Assembly: GCF_000769405.2 (NCBI RefSeq)
Contig: NZ_CP053439.1
Location: 3,410,001 to 3,474,000 of the forward strand
Origin: Rhizobium brockwellii
GTDB taxonomy: Bacteria; Pseudomonadota; Alphaproteobacteria; Rhizobiales; Rhizobiaceae
Reading direction: 5' to 3'
Length of the DNA: 64,000 nucleotides
Positions 27,494 through 37,268 of the stretch are shown here, piece after piece. The notes beneath the pieces were generated by a model. The model was not told the origin of the DNA. It was given only the letters and a program-made list of their open reading frames with translations, and searched no databases. The translations under genes and the position numbers were made by a program. Each line of letters starts with the position of its first letter. The stretch's first letter is position 1.

Positions 27494-27865
27494 GCGACTT
27501 TCCTAGATTGAATGTCCCGCAAGTCCATCCCGGCAACGTCAAAGCAATTGTCAGGCCCCAGTTCCCCGATTGCACCTGCGAATGATGGAGAGCCGCGCTC
27601 ATGGACTTGACGACGCGTATAATCATTTTTTTCGATGCAATGCAGAAAGCTACGTTTCCGGATTACCATGAAACAATGCCGTTGCAAGCTCAAGAAAATT
27701 ACTTGCGCGCCAATTATCTTCCTGCTGATGCAAATAAAACGCCGCGCCGAAAAGAGACAGCCTGCCAATTTGAAAGGCGAGAAAAGCATTCGTCCGAAAT
27801 TACCTCCGCGACGCGGCAAAAAACCGGGAGCGACGGCAGTCGCCAGCGGACGGATCACCGGCCGT
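27494..27865. other. AT-richer intergenic region without recognised gene
   Basis: This gap of 372 bases between a GNAT gene and the GGDEF-EAL gene is richer in A and T than its neighbours. A plus-strand frame with basic, Cys-containing codons exists but overlaps the end of the next gene and has no recognisable features. It may hold the GNAT promoter. Confidence 0.4.
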
Positions 27866-29683
27866 TCAACTGCCCATTGCGGTCTTCTGCTTTTCGATTC
27901 GGCTCGTCATCGATGAGAAGAGACGGTCTGTCTCCGCCGCCGGTGCGGGATAACCGAACGCATAACCCTGCAGGCCGTCGCAGCCGAGCTGCGCCAGCAC
28001 GACGGCATGCGCCTCGGTCTCGATGCCCTCGGCGATCACCTCGACATCGAGCGCCTTGGCGATTTCCACGATCGAACCCACCACGCGCCGCTGCTCGGCG
28101 GAGCTGACGACCTCGGTGACGAGCTGCCGGTCGATCTTCAGCCGCTTCGGCCGCAGCCTGACGAGACCGATGAGCGAGGCATGGCCCGATCCGAAGTCGT
28201 CGATCTCGATGTCGATGCCCATCTGTTTGATATCGCCGATATGATCGAGCAGTTTTTCGTCGCTGTCGTCGAGGAAAATCGTCTCGACCAGTTCGAAGAC
28301 GATCACGCCGGGCGGGATGTCGAGTTTCCTCAGCTTGTCGAGCAGCGCCGGATCGGCAAGCCGCGAGGCCGAGATATTGACAGCGATGCGCGGAACCGCA
28401 AGGCCGCGCAACAGCCAGAATAGCCGGTCTTCGAGAACGCTTTTGAGGATCGCCGCGTCGATCTCCGCCGCAAGTCCGTGTTCGTCGGCAATCTTCAGGA
28501 ACACCCCTGGGGCTAGCACGCCCTTCTCCGGATGTTTCCAGCGCGCCAACGCCTCAAAGCCGATGACCTCCCGCGTTCGGGCGTCGAGCTGCACCTGATA
28601 ATAGGGAAGGATCTCACCGCGCTCCAGTCCAAGCTTCAGCTCTTCGGCGAGGCGACGCTTGGAACGCAGATCCTCCTGCAATTGCCGCGTGAAGAATTCG
28701 ACGCGGTTGCGCCCGAGCTTCTTGGCCTGGTAGAGCGCCAGATCGGATTCCGCAAGCAGGTTGCGCGCCCGCCGATCGCCGCTCCAGGAAACGCCGATCG
28801 AGGCGCCGGATTGCAGCATCTCCTGGCCGAAGCGGATCTTCTTCCGCAGCCGGCGCTGGACATCCTCGGTGATCAGCTTCAGCTCAGTGAGATCGGTGAA
28901 ATTGACCAGCACGATGACGAATTCATCGCCACCGACGCGGGCGACCACGCCATCTGCAGGAATGGCGGCGGTGATTCGAAGTGCTGCGGCCCTGAGAACG
29001 GCGTCGCCTGCTGCATGACCATGGCTGTCGTTGATCTGCTTGAACTGGTCGAGGTCGAGGTGCAGGACCGCAAGCGTGGTGATGCTTTTGTCGGCCGGCA
29101 ACTCCGCCAGCCGCTTGTCGAGAAGGCGCCGGTTCGGCAGGCCGGTGAGATAGTCATGATCGGCGACATGCTCGATGCGGGCATTGCTTTCCTCGAGTGC
29201 CAGCGCCCTCGCCTCGGCCACCACCTTTTGCCGCGCCAGTTCCGCGTTGAGCAGTATGTCGGCCGTCACATCCCATTCGGCGCCGATGAAGGAAGGCAGA
29301 CCCTCCGCATCGACATAGAAATGCGCGCGCGAACGCAAATGGCGGATTTCACCGCTCGGCAGCACGATGCGGAATTGTGAATTATAGGCGCCGCGCGTCG
29401 TTATCGCCTGCTCGAAGTCGCGTTCGGCCCGCTCGCGATCATCGGGATGAATGGCATTCGACCAAAGCGATGCCGGCACCAGCCGGCACGTCTCGCCGGT
29501 CTCGTAGAGACGATGCATCTGTGCATCCCACAAGATCCCGTCCTGCTCGATGCTGTGCTCCCAGACACCGATCTGGGATGCATCGAGAGCGAGTTCGAGC
29601 CGACGCAGAAGATCCTGAAACTCCCGTTCGGATCGTGTGGCTTTGATCTCTGGCAACGCGGTCCCAGCCTTAGAAGCTTGCAT
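27866..29683 (-). CDS. PAS-GGDEF-EAL cyclic-di-GMP protein
   Basis: This 605-residue protein combines a PAS domain (about 25-150, LDASQIGVWEHSIEQDGILWDAQMHRLYET), a GGDEF domain (about 170-335) with intact VGGDEFVIVL, and an EAL domain (about 345-595) with intact IGFEALARW, NISASRLADP, EIDDFGSGHASL and AEGIETEAH. Both catalytic signatures look complete, so it may both make and hydrolyse c-di-GMP, or one domain may only regulate. No signal peptide or membrane helix is present. It lies 130 bases downstream of the sugar-acid dehydratase. Confidence 0.93.
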   Translation of the reverse strand: MQASKAGTALPEIKATRSEREFQDLLRRLELALDASQIGVWEHSIEQDGILWDAQMHRLYETGETCRLVPASLWSNAIHPDDRERAERDFEQAITTRGAYNSQFRIVLPSGEIRHLRSRAHFYVDAEGLPSFIGAEWDVTADILLNAELARQKVVAEARALALEESNARIEHVADHDYLTGLPNRRLLDKRLAELPADKSITTLAVLHLDLDQFKQINDSHGHAAGDAVLRAAALRITAAIPADGVVARVGGDEFVIVLVNFTDLTELKLITEDVQRRLRKKIRFGQEMLQSGASIGVSWSGDRRARNLLAESDLALYQAKKLGRNRVEFFTRQLQEDLRSKRRLAEELKLGLERGEILPYYQVQLDARTREVIGFEALARWKHPEKGVLAPGVFLKIADEHGLAAEIDAAILKSVLEDRLFWLLRGLAVPRIAVNISASRLADPALLDKLRKLDIPPGVIVFELVETIFLDDSDEKLLDHIGDIKQMGIDIEIDDFGSGHASLIGLVRLRPKRLKIDRQLVTEVVSSAEQRRVVGSIVEIAKALDVEVIAEGIETEAHAVVLAQLGCDGLQGYAFGYPAPAAETDRLFSSMTSRIEKQKTAMGS

Positions 29684-29814
29684 AACGGCAATATGGTCTC
29701 AGGCCGGCATTAATGAAGCCTTGTGCTGATGACCGAACTAATGACTAGGTGAACTGTTCGTTACAACTTTCCCCTTTTGGATCAAAGGACTTGCAGTCTG
29801 CGGCATCTTCAAGA

Positions 29815-31599
29815 TCAGTGGTTGTGCCGGGGCGGGTTTTTTGCGATCTGGCGGAATTCCGCCGCTCCCTCCAGCACCGCACCGTCCGACAATTGCGTAA
29901 CCGAGCGGCGATAGATCTGCTGCCACGGCGTCGCATCCGCCGGCACCGGCGGGATGCCGTCGCCCTTGCGCCGTTCGATCTCGGCGTCCTCGACCAGCAT
30001 GTCGCAGCGCCCGTGATTGAAGTCGATGCGGATGATATCGCCGGTACGAAGCCAGGCGAGGCCGCCGCCAGCGGCACTTTCCGGCGAGGCGTTGAGGATC
30101 GAGGGACTGTCCGCCGTGCCCGACTGGCGGCCGTCGCCGATGGTCGGCAGGCTGCGGATGCCGCGCTTCAGGAGATGATCCGGCGGCTGCATGTTGACGA
30201 CCTCAGCCGAACCCGGCCAGCCGATCGGCCCGGCGCCGCGGATGGCGAGGATTGTATTTTCGTCGATACCGAGTTCGGGATCGTTGATGCGCTTGTGATA
30301 GTCCTCGGAACCGTCGAAAACCACCGCCCTGCCCTCGAAGACGCCTTCGTGCCCGGGTTCCTCAAGGTAGCGCCGGCGGAAATCCTCCGAGACCACGCTC
30401 ATCTTCATGATCGCGAAATCGAAGAGATTACCTTTGAGAACGAGAAAGCCCGCCCGCTCCTTCAGCGGCTCGGCGAACGGCTTGATAACCTCGCGGTCGC
30501 GCGCTTCCTTGCCCTCTAGGTTCTCGGCCATCGTCCTGCCCGTCACCGTGCGACAGTTGCCGTCGAGCTTTCCGGCCTGCAGCAGTTCCCACATGATCGC
30601 TGGCGTGCCGCCGGCGCGATGGAAGCGCTCGCCGAGATAGGCGCCCGCCGGCTGGACATTGGCCAGCAGCGGAATATCGAAACCATGCACCTGCCAGTCG
30701 TCGGGATGGAGTTCGACGCCGGCGTGCTTCGCCATCGCAGCCAGATGCGGCTGAGCGTTGGTCGACCCGCCGATCGCCGAATTGGTGCGGATCGCATTGA
30801 GGAAAGCCTCGCGCGTCAGGATATCCGACGGCTTCAGATCTTCGAATACGATCTCGACGGCGCGCCGCCCAGTGCGGTAGGCCATCTGGCCGCGTTCGCG
30901 GTAAGCGGCCGGAATGGCGCCACAGCCGGTCAGCGAAAGGCCGAGCGCCTCGGCCAGCGCATTCATCGTCGAAGCGGTGCCCATCGTATTGCAGTGGCCA
31001 ACGGAAGGCGCAGAATCGAGCGCCGCCTGAAGAAACTCTTCCCGATCGATCTCGCCTGCCGCATATTTCCGCCGCATCCGCCAGATCACCGTGCCGGAGC
31101 CCGCCAGCTCTCCCTCATGCCAGCCGTCAAGCATCGGCCCGCCGGAGAGCACGATCGCCGGAATATCAACCGTCGAAGCAGCCATGATCGCCGAAGGCGT
31201 GGTCTTGTCGCAGCCGGTGGTCAGCACGACACCGTCGAGCGGATAACCGTAGAGGATTTCGACGAGGCCGAGATAGGCGAGATTGCGGTCCAGTGCCGCC
31301 GTCGGGCGCTTGCAGTTCTCGAAGATCGGATGCGTCGGAAACTCGATCGGAATGCCGCCGGCATCGCGAATGCCGTCGCGCACGCGCTTGGCAAGCTCGA
31401 CGTGCACCCTGTTGCAGGGCGTGAGATCGCTGCCGCTCTGGGCAATCCCGATGATCGGCTTGCCGGAGCGTAGCTCTTCCGGCGTGATGCCGTAATTCAT
31501 GAAGCGCTCCAGATAAAGCGCTGCCATGTCGATATGATCGGGATTGTCAAACCAATCCTGCGAACGCAGGCGCCGCTTCGGCGAATGGCTGTCCGTCAC
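29815..31599 (-). CDS. IlvD/Edd-family sugar-acid dehydratase (L-arabinonate/D-xylonate dehydratase-like)
   Basis: This 594-residue Fe-S enzyme dehydrates a dihydroxy acid to a 2-keto-3-deoxy acid. Cluster cysteines are C62 (LTPCNRVH), C130 (TTGCDKTTPS) and C203 (GHCNTMGTAST). The catalytic Ser segment is GDGRQSGTADS. The cysteine spacing matches that known for L-arabinonate dehydratase of R. leguminosarum, and the opening RSQDWFDNPDHIDMAALYLERFMNYGIT is typical of sugar-acid rather than branched-chain dehydratases. Its start overlaps the preceding dehydrogenase gene by four bases, so the two act in one pathway. The exact sugar acid is inferred, not shown. Confidence 0.88.
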   Translation of the reverse strand: MTDSHSPKRRLRSQDWFDNPDHIDMAALYLERFMNYGITPEELRSGKPIIGIAQSGSDLTPCNRVHVELAKRVRDGIRDAGGIPIEFPTHPIFENCKRPTAALDRNLAYLGLVEILYGYPLDGVVLTTGCDKTTPSAIMAASTVDIPAIVLSGGPMLDGWHEGELAGSGTVIWRMRRKYAAGEIDREEFLQAALDSAPSVGHCNTMGTASTMNALAEALGLSLTGCGAIPAAYRERGQMAYRTGRRAVEIVFEDLKPSDILTREAFLNAIRTNSAIGGSTNAQPHLAAMAKHAGVELHPDDWQVHGFDIPLLANVQPAGAYLGERFHRAGGTPAIMWELLQAGKLDGNCRTVTGRTMAENLEGKEARDREVIKPFAEPLKERAGFLVLKGNLFDFAIMKMSVVSEDFRRRYLEEPGHEGVFEGRAVVFDGSEDYHKRINDPELGIDENTILAIRGAGPIGWPGSAEVVNMQPPDHLLKRGIRSLPTIGDGRQSGTADSPSILNASPESAAGGGLAWLRTGDIIRIDFNHGRCDMLVEDAEIERRKGDGIPPVPADATPWQQIYRRSVTQLSDGAVLEGAAEFRQIAKNPPRHNH

Positions 31600-32507
31600 T
31601 GTTTTTCTCCCGGCCGGGCATTCTTCTCTTCGAGATGGAGGAGCAGGCCACTGTGATCCTTTTCGCCATTGCCATTGGCGACGAATTCGCTGAATTCGGC
31701 ATGCACCGCCGCTGTCAGCGGTAGCGACAGCGATAGAGCGTTCGCCGTCTCCATGGCGGCGTTCAGATCCTTCAGCTGGTTGCTGGACGAACCGCCTGGG
31801 GTAAATTGCCGCTCGACCATGCGCTTGCCGTGCAGTTCCAGGATACGGCTCTCGGCAAAGCCGCCGCGAATGGCGTCGCGGAATGCCGCCTGCGAGCCGC
31901 CGCCTGCTTCGATCAGCATCATCGCTTCGGCGACGGCGCCGATCGTCACCGCGACGATCTGCTGGTTGGCAAGCTTGGCGAGCTGGCCTGCCCCGCTCGG
32001 ACCGACGCGGGTCACCCGCCCCATCGGCGCAAAGATATCCGCAAGCCCGTCGATCACGTCCTTGTCACCGCCCGCCATGATCGCAAGCGTACCCGCTTCC
32101 GCCCCGACGACGCCGCCTGATACCGGCGCATCGACGTGATCGACGCCGCGTTCGGCAAGCCTTGCAGAATGGTCGTGGGCGAAATGCGGGGCAATCGAAC
32201 TCATGTCGATGACCGTTGTGCCAGGCGTCATCGCATCGGCCGCTCCGCGGTCGAACAACACGTCCTTCACCGCCTCGGCGTTGGTCAACATGGTGATGAC
32301 GACATCGGCGCCTGAAACGGCATCATCAGGTGTTTCCGCGCGGACCGCACCATCTCCCGCAAGCGCCTCGGCCTTGCCGGGATCGCGATTCCAGACAGTG
32401 ACGGCAAAACCCGCGCCTAGCAGCCGGCGAGCCATCGGCGCGCCCATCAGGCCGGTGCCGAGAAAGGCGATCCGCCTGCCCTCATCACCTTTTCTCGAAC
32501 CTGTCAT
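31596..32507 (-). CDS. Beta-hydroxyacid dehydrogenase (HIBADH/tartronate-semialdehyde reductase-like)
   Basis: This 303-residue NAD(P)-dependent enzyme has the family motifs FLGTGLMGAPMARRL (coenzyme), DAPVSGGVVGAEAGTLAIMAGG (substrate) and GQLAKLANQQIV with the catalytic Lys near residue 180. Likely substrates are 3-hydroxyisobutyrate, tartronate semialdehyde or a related acid. It forms a two-gene operon with the sugar-acid dehydratase downstream, which favours a sugar-acid role. The C-terminus is slightly extended and charged. Confidence 0.88.
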   Translation of the reverse strand: MTGSRKGDEGRRIAFLGTGLMGAPMARRLLGAGFAVTVWNRDPGKAEALAGDGAVRAETPDDAVSGADVVITMLTNAEAVKDVLFDRGAADAMTPGTTVIDMSSIAPHFAHDHSARLAERGVDHVDAPVSGGVVGAEAGTLAIMAGGDKDVIDGLADIFAPMGRVTRVGPSGAGQLAKLANQQIVAVTIGAVAEAMMLIEAGGGSQAAFRDAIRGGFAESRILELHGKRMVERQFTPGGSSSNQLKDLNAAMETANALSLSLPLTAAVHAEFSEFVANGNGEKDHSGLLLHLEEKNARPGEKQ

Positions 32508-32598
32508 TCAGTCCTCCCAACTGTTGTCCGTCTTTGATAGTCCCCTCGCCCACCGTTGCAAACCGTTTTGACGGACGTAACGCATATTTGTCACATGC

Positions 32599-32646
32599 CC
32601 TCGAGGGCGTCGTCCGAAGGCCGCGCGCACTTCGGCCTCATGCCCT
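32599..32646. repeat. Rhizobial intergenic repeat, family 2 copy
   Basis: GGGCGTCGTCCGAAGGCCGC-GCGCAC-TTCGG-CCTCATGCCCT matches the element at 951-1000 with a shorter stem. It lies between the hydroxyacid dehydrogenase and the end of the RND pump gene. Confidence 0.55.
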
Positions 32647-32713
32647 GAAAACGATACGGGCGAGAACCGAAGTTCCCGCCCGATTTACCCGACAAAGGAA
32701 GGTTGAATTCCGT

Positions 32714-35700
32714 TTATTCCGCCGCGAGCCGGATGACCTCCGCCTCTTCTTCCTTGTGTTCGTCCGGCTTGTGCTGGACGAGCGGACGGTTGCCCGTCAA
32801 CCGCCGCAGCAGCACGTAGAACACCGGCGTCATGAAGATGCCGAAGAAGGTCACGCCGATCATGCCCGAGAAGACCGCGACACCCATGGCCGCGCGCATT
32901 TCCGCGCCGGCGCCGGTGGAGATGACGAGCGGCACGACGCCCATGATGAAGGCGAGCGAGGTCATGAGGATCGGGCGAAGGCGAAGGCGGCTGGCCTCGA
33001 TCGCGGCCTCCCGCGGTGTCCTTCCCTCGAACTCCAGTTCGCGGGCGAATTCCACGATCAGGATCGCGTTCTTCGCCGATAGACCGACAAGCACCACAAG
33101 TCCGATCTGGGTGAAGATGTTGTTGTCTCCACCGGTGAGCCAGACGCCGGTCAGCGCGGCCAGTACGCCCATAGGCACGATCATGATGATCGCAAGCGGC
33201 AACGTCAGGCTTTCATACTGGGCGGCCAACACGAGGAAGACGAGCAGCAGCGCCAGCGGGAAGACGACGATGCTCGAATTGCCGGCCAGGATCTGCTGAT
33301 AGGTCAGATCCGTCCATTCGAAGTCGATGCCCGCAGGCAGGGTCTCGTGAAGGATCTTCTCGATTGCCGCCTGCGCCTGGCCGGACGAGAAGCCCGGTGC
33401 CGGACCGCCGTTGATATCGGCGGCAAGGAAGCCGTTATAGCGGTTCGCGCGTTCCGGACCGGTGCTCGGCTCCACCTTCAAGAGGGCCGAAAGCGGGATC
33501 ATCTCACCCGATGCCGAACGGACCTTCAACTGGCCGATATCTTCCGGCTGGGCGCGGAATTTCGCATCGGCCTGAACGCGGACGCTGTAGGTGCGGCCGA
33601 AAGCGTTGAAGTCGTTCACATAGAGCGAACCGAGATAGATCTGCAGCGTCTGGAAGACGTCGGTGACGGAAACTCCGAGCTGCTCGGCCTTGGCACGGTC
33701 GAGATCGGCGTAGAGCTGCGGCACGTTGATCTGGAAGCTGGAGAACAGCCCGGCGAGCTCAGGCGTCTGATAGGCCTTTGCAAGCACTGCCTTAGTCGCC
33801 TCGTCGAGTGCCTGGTTGCCGAGGCCGGCACGATCCTCGATCTGCAACTTGAAACCGCCCGTCGTGCCGAGACCATTGACCGGCGGCGGCGGGAACATGG
33901 CGATGAAGGCATCCTGGATGACGCCGAACTTCTGGTTCAGCGCCATGGCGATTGCGCCGCCGGAGAGATCAGGCGTCTTGCGCTCCTCGAAGTCCTTCAG
34001 CGTCACGAAGACGATGCCGGCATTCGAGGAATTGGTGAAGCCGTTGATCGACAGGCCTGGGAAGGCGATCGCATTGGCAACGCCCGGCTGCGCCAGCGCG
34101 ATGTCGGTCATGCGCTTGATGACGTCCTCCGTGCGGTCGAGGCTTGCGGCATCCGGCAACTGGGCGAAGCCGATCAGATACTGCTTGTCCTGCGACGGCA
34201 CGAAGCCGCCGGGAACCGTGCTGAACAGGCTGTAGGTCGCGCCGACCAGTGCCAGATAGATTACCATGACGATGCTCTTGCGCGACAAGAGCCCGCCCAC
34301 ACCCTTGCCGTAGGCATTCGAGCCCGCGCCGAAGACACGGTTGAAACCGCGGAAGAACCAGCCGAAGATGGCGTCCATGAACCGCGTCAGCCAGTCCTTC
34401 GGCTGATCATGGCCCTTCAGGAGAAGGGCTGCCAGCGCCGGAGACAGGGTGAGCGAGTTGAAGGCCGAGATGACGGTCGAGATTGCGATCGTCAGCGCGA
34501 ACTGGCGATAAAACTGACCTGACAGGCCGGAGATGAATGCGAGCGGCACGAAGACCGCGACGAGGACCAGCGCGATCGCGACGATCGGACCGGAAACTTC
34601 CCTCATCGCCTTGTAGGTGGCAGCCCGCGGCGACAGGCCTTGTTCGATATTGCGCTCGACGTTTTCGACCACCACGATCGCGTCGTCGACGACGATACCG
34701 ATCGCCAGCACCAGGCCGAACAGACTGAGCGCGTTGATCGAGAAGCCGAAGACATACATGACCGCGAAGGTGCCGATAATCGATACCGGTACCGCGATCA
34801 GCGGGATGATCGAGGCGCGCCACGTCTGCAGGAACAGGATGACGACGAGGACGACGAGAGCAATGGCTTCGAGCAGCGTGTCGATGACCTTCTCGATCGA
34901 GGCGCGCACGAATTTCGTCGTATCGTAGACGATCTCGTATTTGACGCCGGCAGGCATGGCGAGCTGCAATTGATCCATGGTCGCGTTCACATTGTCCGCG
35001 ATTTCGATCGCGTTTGAACCCGGTGCCTGAAGAACGGCGACGGCGACGGCGGGCTTGCCGTCGAGCAGCGAACGCAGCGTATAGTCCGCAGCACCGAGTT
35101 CGATGCGGGCGACATCGCGAAGGCGGGTGATTTCGCCATTGGCGCCCGTCTTGACGATGATGTTGCCGAATTCCTCAGGCGTGCGCAGGCGGCCCTGGGC
35201 ATTGACGTTGAGCTGCAGGTCCACACCGGGCTGGCTTGGCGATGCGCCGATGATACCAGCGGCGGCCTGGATGTTCTGGGAGCTGATCGCGCTGCTGATG
35301 TCGCTGGCGGCGAGATTGTGCTCGGCGGCCTTCTGTGGGTCGATCCACACACGCATGGAATAGTCGCCGGCGCCGAAGACCTGCACCTGACCGACGCCCG
35401 CGATACGGGCGAGCCGATCCTTGATGTTCAGGGTCGCGTAGTTGCGAAGATAGGTGATGTCGTGATCGCCCCCGTCAGAGACGAGGTTCACCACCATGAT
35501 GAAGTTGGGCGAGCTCTTGACTGTCGTGATGCCGAGCGAACGGACTTCCGCCGGCAGGCGCGGTTCGGCCTGCGATACGCGGTTCTGCACGAGCTGCTGC
35601 GCCTTGTCCGGGTCGGTGCCGAGCTTGAAGGTGACGGTGACGTTGAGCACGCCGTCCGACGTCGCCTGGCTGGCCATGTAGAGCATGCCCTCGACGCCGT

Positions 35701-35914
35701 TGATCTGCTCTTCGAGCGGCGTCGCCACTGTTTCAGCGATGACGCTTGGGTTGGCGCCGGGATAGGTGGCGCGCACGACGATCGACGGCGGCACGACCTC
35801 CGGATATTCGGAAATCGGCAGCGCGCGCAGGCCGATCAGGCCGGCAACCAAGATGAGGACCGAAAGAACGCCGGCAAAGACCGGGCGGTCGACAAAGAAT
35901 CTGGAGATGTTCAT
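32714..35914 (-). CDS. RND multidrug efflux pump, HAE1 family (AcrB/MexF-like)
   Basis: This 1066-residue inner-membrane proton antiporter expels hydrophobic compounds through a periplasmic adaptor. It opens MNISRFFVDRPVFAGVLSVLI, as HAE1 pumps do, and has two large periplasmic loops and 12 membrane helices. The proton-relay Asp pair is in LAIGIVVDDAIVVVENVER near residue 400. Close sequence features such as YPEVVPPSIVVRATYPGANPSV recall MexF/BepE types. The adaptor gene precedes it by about 117 bases, with a hairpin between. No outer-membrane channel gene adjoins. Confidence 0.95.
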   Translation of the reverse strand: MNISRFFVDRPVFAGVLSVLILVAGLIGLRALPISEYPEVVPPSIVVRATYPGANPSVIAETVATPLEEQINGVEGMLYMASQATSDGVLNVTVTFKLGTDPDKAQQLVQNRVSQAEPRLPAEVRSLGITTVKSSPNFIMVVNLVSDGGDHDITYLRNYATLNIKDRLARIAGVGQVQVFGAGDYSMRVWIDPQKAAEHNLAASDISSAISSQNIQAAAGIIGASPSQPGVDLQLNVNAQGRLRTPEEFGNIIVKTGANGEITRLRDVARIELGAADYTLRSLLDGKPAVAVAVLQAPGSNAIEIADNVNATMDQLQLAMPAGVKYEIVYDTTKFVRASIEKVIDTLLEAIALVVLVVILFLQTWRASIIPLIAVPVSIIGTFAVMYVFGFSINALSLFGLVLAIGIVVDDAIVVVENVERNIEQGLSPRAATYKAMREVSGPIVAIALVLVAVFVPLAFISGLSGQFYRQFALTIAISTVISAFNSLTLSPALAALLLKGHDQPKDWLTRFMDAIFGWFFRGFNRVFGAGSNAYGKGVGGLLSRKSIVMVIYLALVGATYSLFSTVPGGFVPSQDKQYLIGFAQLPDAASLDRTEDVIKRMTDIALAQPGVANAIAFPGLSINGFTNSSNAGIVFVTLKDFEERKTPDLSGGAIAMALNQKFGVIQDAFIAMFPPPPVNGLGTTGGFKLQIEDRAGLGNQALDEATKAVLAKAYQTPELAGLFSSFQINVPQLYADLDRAKAEQLGVSVTDVFQTLQIYLGSLYVNDFNAFGRTYSVRVQADAKFRAQPEDIGQLKVRSASGEMIPLSALLKVEPSTGPERANRYNGFLAADINGGPAPGFSSGQAQAAIEKILHETLPAGIDFEWTDLTYQQILAGNSSIVVFPLALLLVFLVLAAQYESLTLPLAIIMIVPMGVLAALTGVWLTGGDNNIFTQIGLVVLVGLSAKNAILIVEFARELEFEGRTPREAAIEASRLRLRPILMTSLAFIMGVVPLVISTGAGAEMRAAMGVAVFSGMIGVTFFGIFMTPVFYVLLRRLTGNRPLVQHKPDEHKEEEAEVIRLAAE

Positions 35915-36003
35915 ATCAAAGCCCTCTCCGGGGTGAACATGGATGCAACGTCCCTCTCCGGCGATTGGGGAGCCGCCGGCGGGTCATATCATTTCGGGTA
36001 TTG

Positions 36004-36025
36004 GCCTTCCCCCGGAGGGGAAGGC
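36004..36025 (-). promoter_or_regulatory. Hairpin between RND adaptor and pump genes
   Basis: GCCTTCCCC and GGGGAAGGC form a perfect 9-bp stem with a 4-base loop a few bases after the adaptor stop codon. No U-tract follows. It may tune mRNA stability or partial termination between adaptor and pump. Confidence 0.45.
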
Positions 36026-36031
36026 AAAGTC

Positions 36032-37222
36032 TTACTGCGCGGTCGCGACCTTCTCTTCCATCTGAGGCGCGACGACTGCACCAGGACGGATACGCTGCAG
36101 ACCGTTGACGACGATCTTTTCGCCGACGTTCAGGCCGCTTTCGACAACCCGCTGGCCGTCAGCCAGCGTGCCGAGCTGGACCTGCCGATAGGCGACCTTG
36201 TTCTCGCCGTCGACGACGAAGACGAACTTCTTGTCCTGGTCCGTGCCGACGGCGCGGTCACTGATGACGATCTTGTTCTCTGCCTTCGGCTGGCCCATCC
36301 GCACCCGCACGAATTGGCCGGGGATGAGACGCCCGCCCGGGTTATCGAAGACGGCGCGCACGCCGATCGTGCCGCTTGATGCATCGACCTCGTTGTCGAT
36401 CAGTTGCAGCTTGCCCTTGATCGGTGTGCCGCTGTCGGTCAGCGTACCGACCTCGACCGGGATCTGCTCGACGGCCGGCACGGCGCTATCCGTCTGCGGA
36501 AGCTGGGCAAGCGCGCGCGTCACCATCTCTTCGCTGGCATTGAAGCTCGCATAGATCGGATCGACCGAAACGAGCGTCGTCAGCGCCGGCGAGGTGGATC
36601 CGGCGGCGACAAGGTTACCGGCAGTCACTTCGATCTTGCCGATGCGGCCGGAAACCGGAGCCCGCACTGCAGTGTAATCGAGATCGAGCTGGGCCGACTG
36701 CAGTGCAGCCTGCGCCGAACGCAGCCCCGCCTGAGCCTCGGCCAGCGAACTCTGGCGCTGATCGAGATCACTCTGGGAGATGGTGCGGTTGTCGGAAAGC
36801 CTGCGGCCGCGGTCGAGTTCGGTCTGCGCCAGGCTGACCTTGGCTTCGGCCGAAGCGACCTGGCCTTGCGCCTGCGCCACGCTCGCCTGGTAGGGAGCCG
36901 GGTCGATGCTGAAGAGCAGGTCGCCCTGCTTGACCAGCGCCCCTTCGCGGAACGCCACCGACAGGATGGCGCCGGCGACACGGGAACGCACCTGCACACG
37001 GTCGACAGCTTCCAGACGGCCGGAGAAATTCTCCCAGGCCGTCACATCACGCGCCGCAACGACGGCGACCGTCACCGGCACAGCGGGAGCCTGTGCGGGG
37101 GCGGAAGCGGCCGTAGCGGTCGTGCTCATCGGCAGTTCGAAAAACAATGCGGCGCCGGAAACGGACGCAACAAGCCCTATGCCGGCGCCCACAAGGGCCC
37201 AGCGCTTCTTTCTGGACGTCAT
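36032..37222 (-). CDS. RND efflux periplasmic adaptor (AcrA/MexE-like)
   Basis: This 396-residue membrane fusion protein links the RND pump to an outer-membrane channel. An N-terminal helix (WALVGAGIGLVASVSGAALFF) anchors or exports it. The lipoyl half-motifs FREGALVKQGDLLFSIDP and APVSGRIGKIEVTAGNLV flank an alpha-hairpin (about residues 100-165). A beta-barrel and the C-terminal KIVVNGLQRIRPGAVV follow. It lies between the hydrolase-like gene (46 bases upstream) and the pump, all on the minus strand. Confidence 0.95.
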   Translation of the reverse strand: MTSRKKRWALVGAGIGLVASVSGAALFFELPMSTTATAASAPAQAPAVPVTVAVVAARDVTAWENFSGRLEAVDRVQVRSRVAGAILSVAFREGALVKQGDLLFSIDPAPYQASVAQAQGQVASAEAKVSLAQTELDRGRRLSDNRTISQSDLDQRQSSLAEAQAGLRSAQAALQSAQLDLDYTAVRAPVSGRIGKIEVTAGNLVAAGSTSPALTTLVSVDPIYASFNASEEMVTRALAQLPQTDSAVPAVEQIPVEVGTLTDSGTPIKGKLQLIDNEVDASSGTIGVRAVFDNPGGRLIPGQFVRVRMGQPKAENKIVISDRAVGTDQDKKFVFVVDGENKVAYRQVQLGTLADGQRVVESGLNVGEKIVVNGLQRIRPGAVVAPQMEEKVATAQ

Positions 37223-37268
37223 CGGTACTCTCCTTGCGGCTCAAGGCCGCCGAAATATCAGGTCTTCT

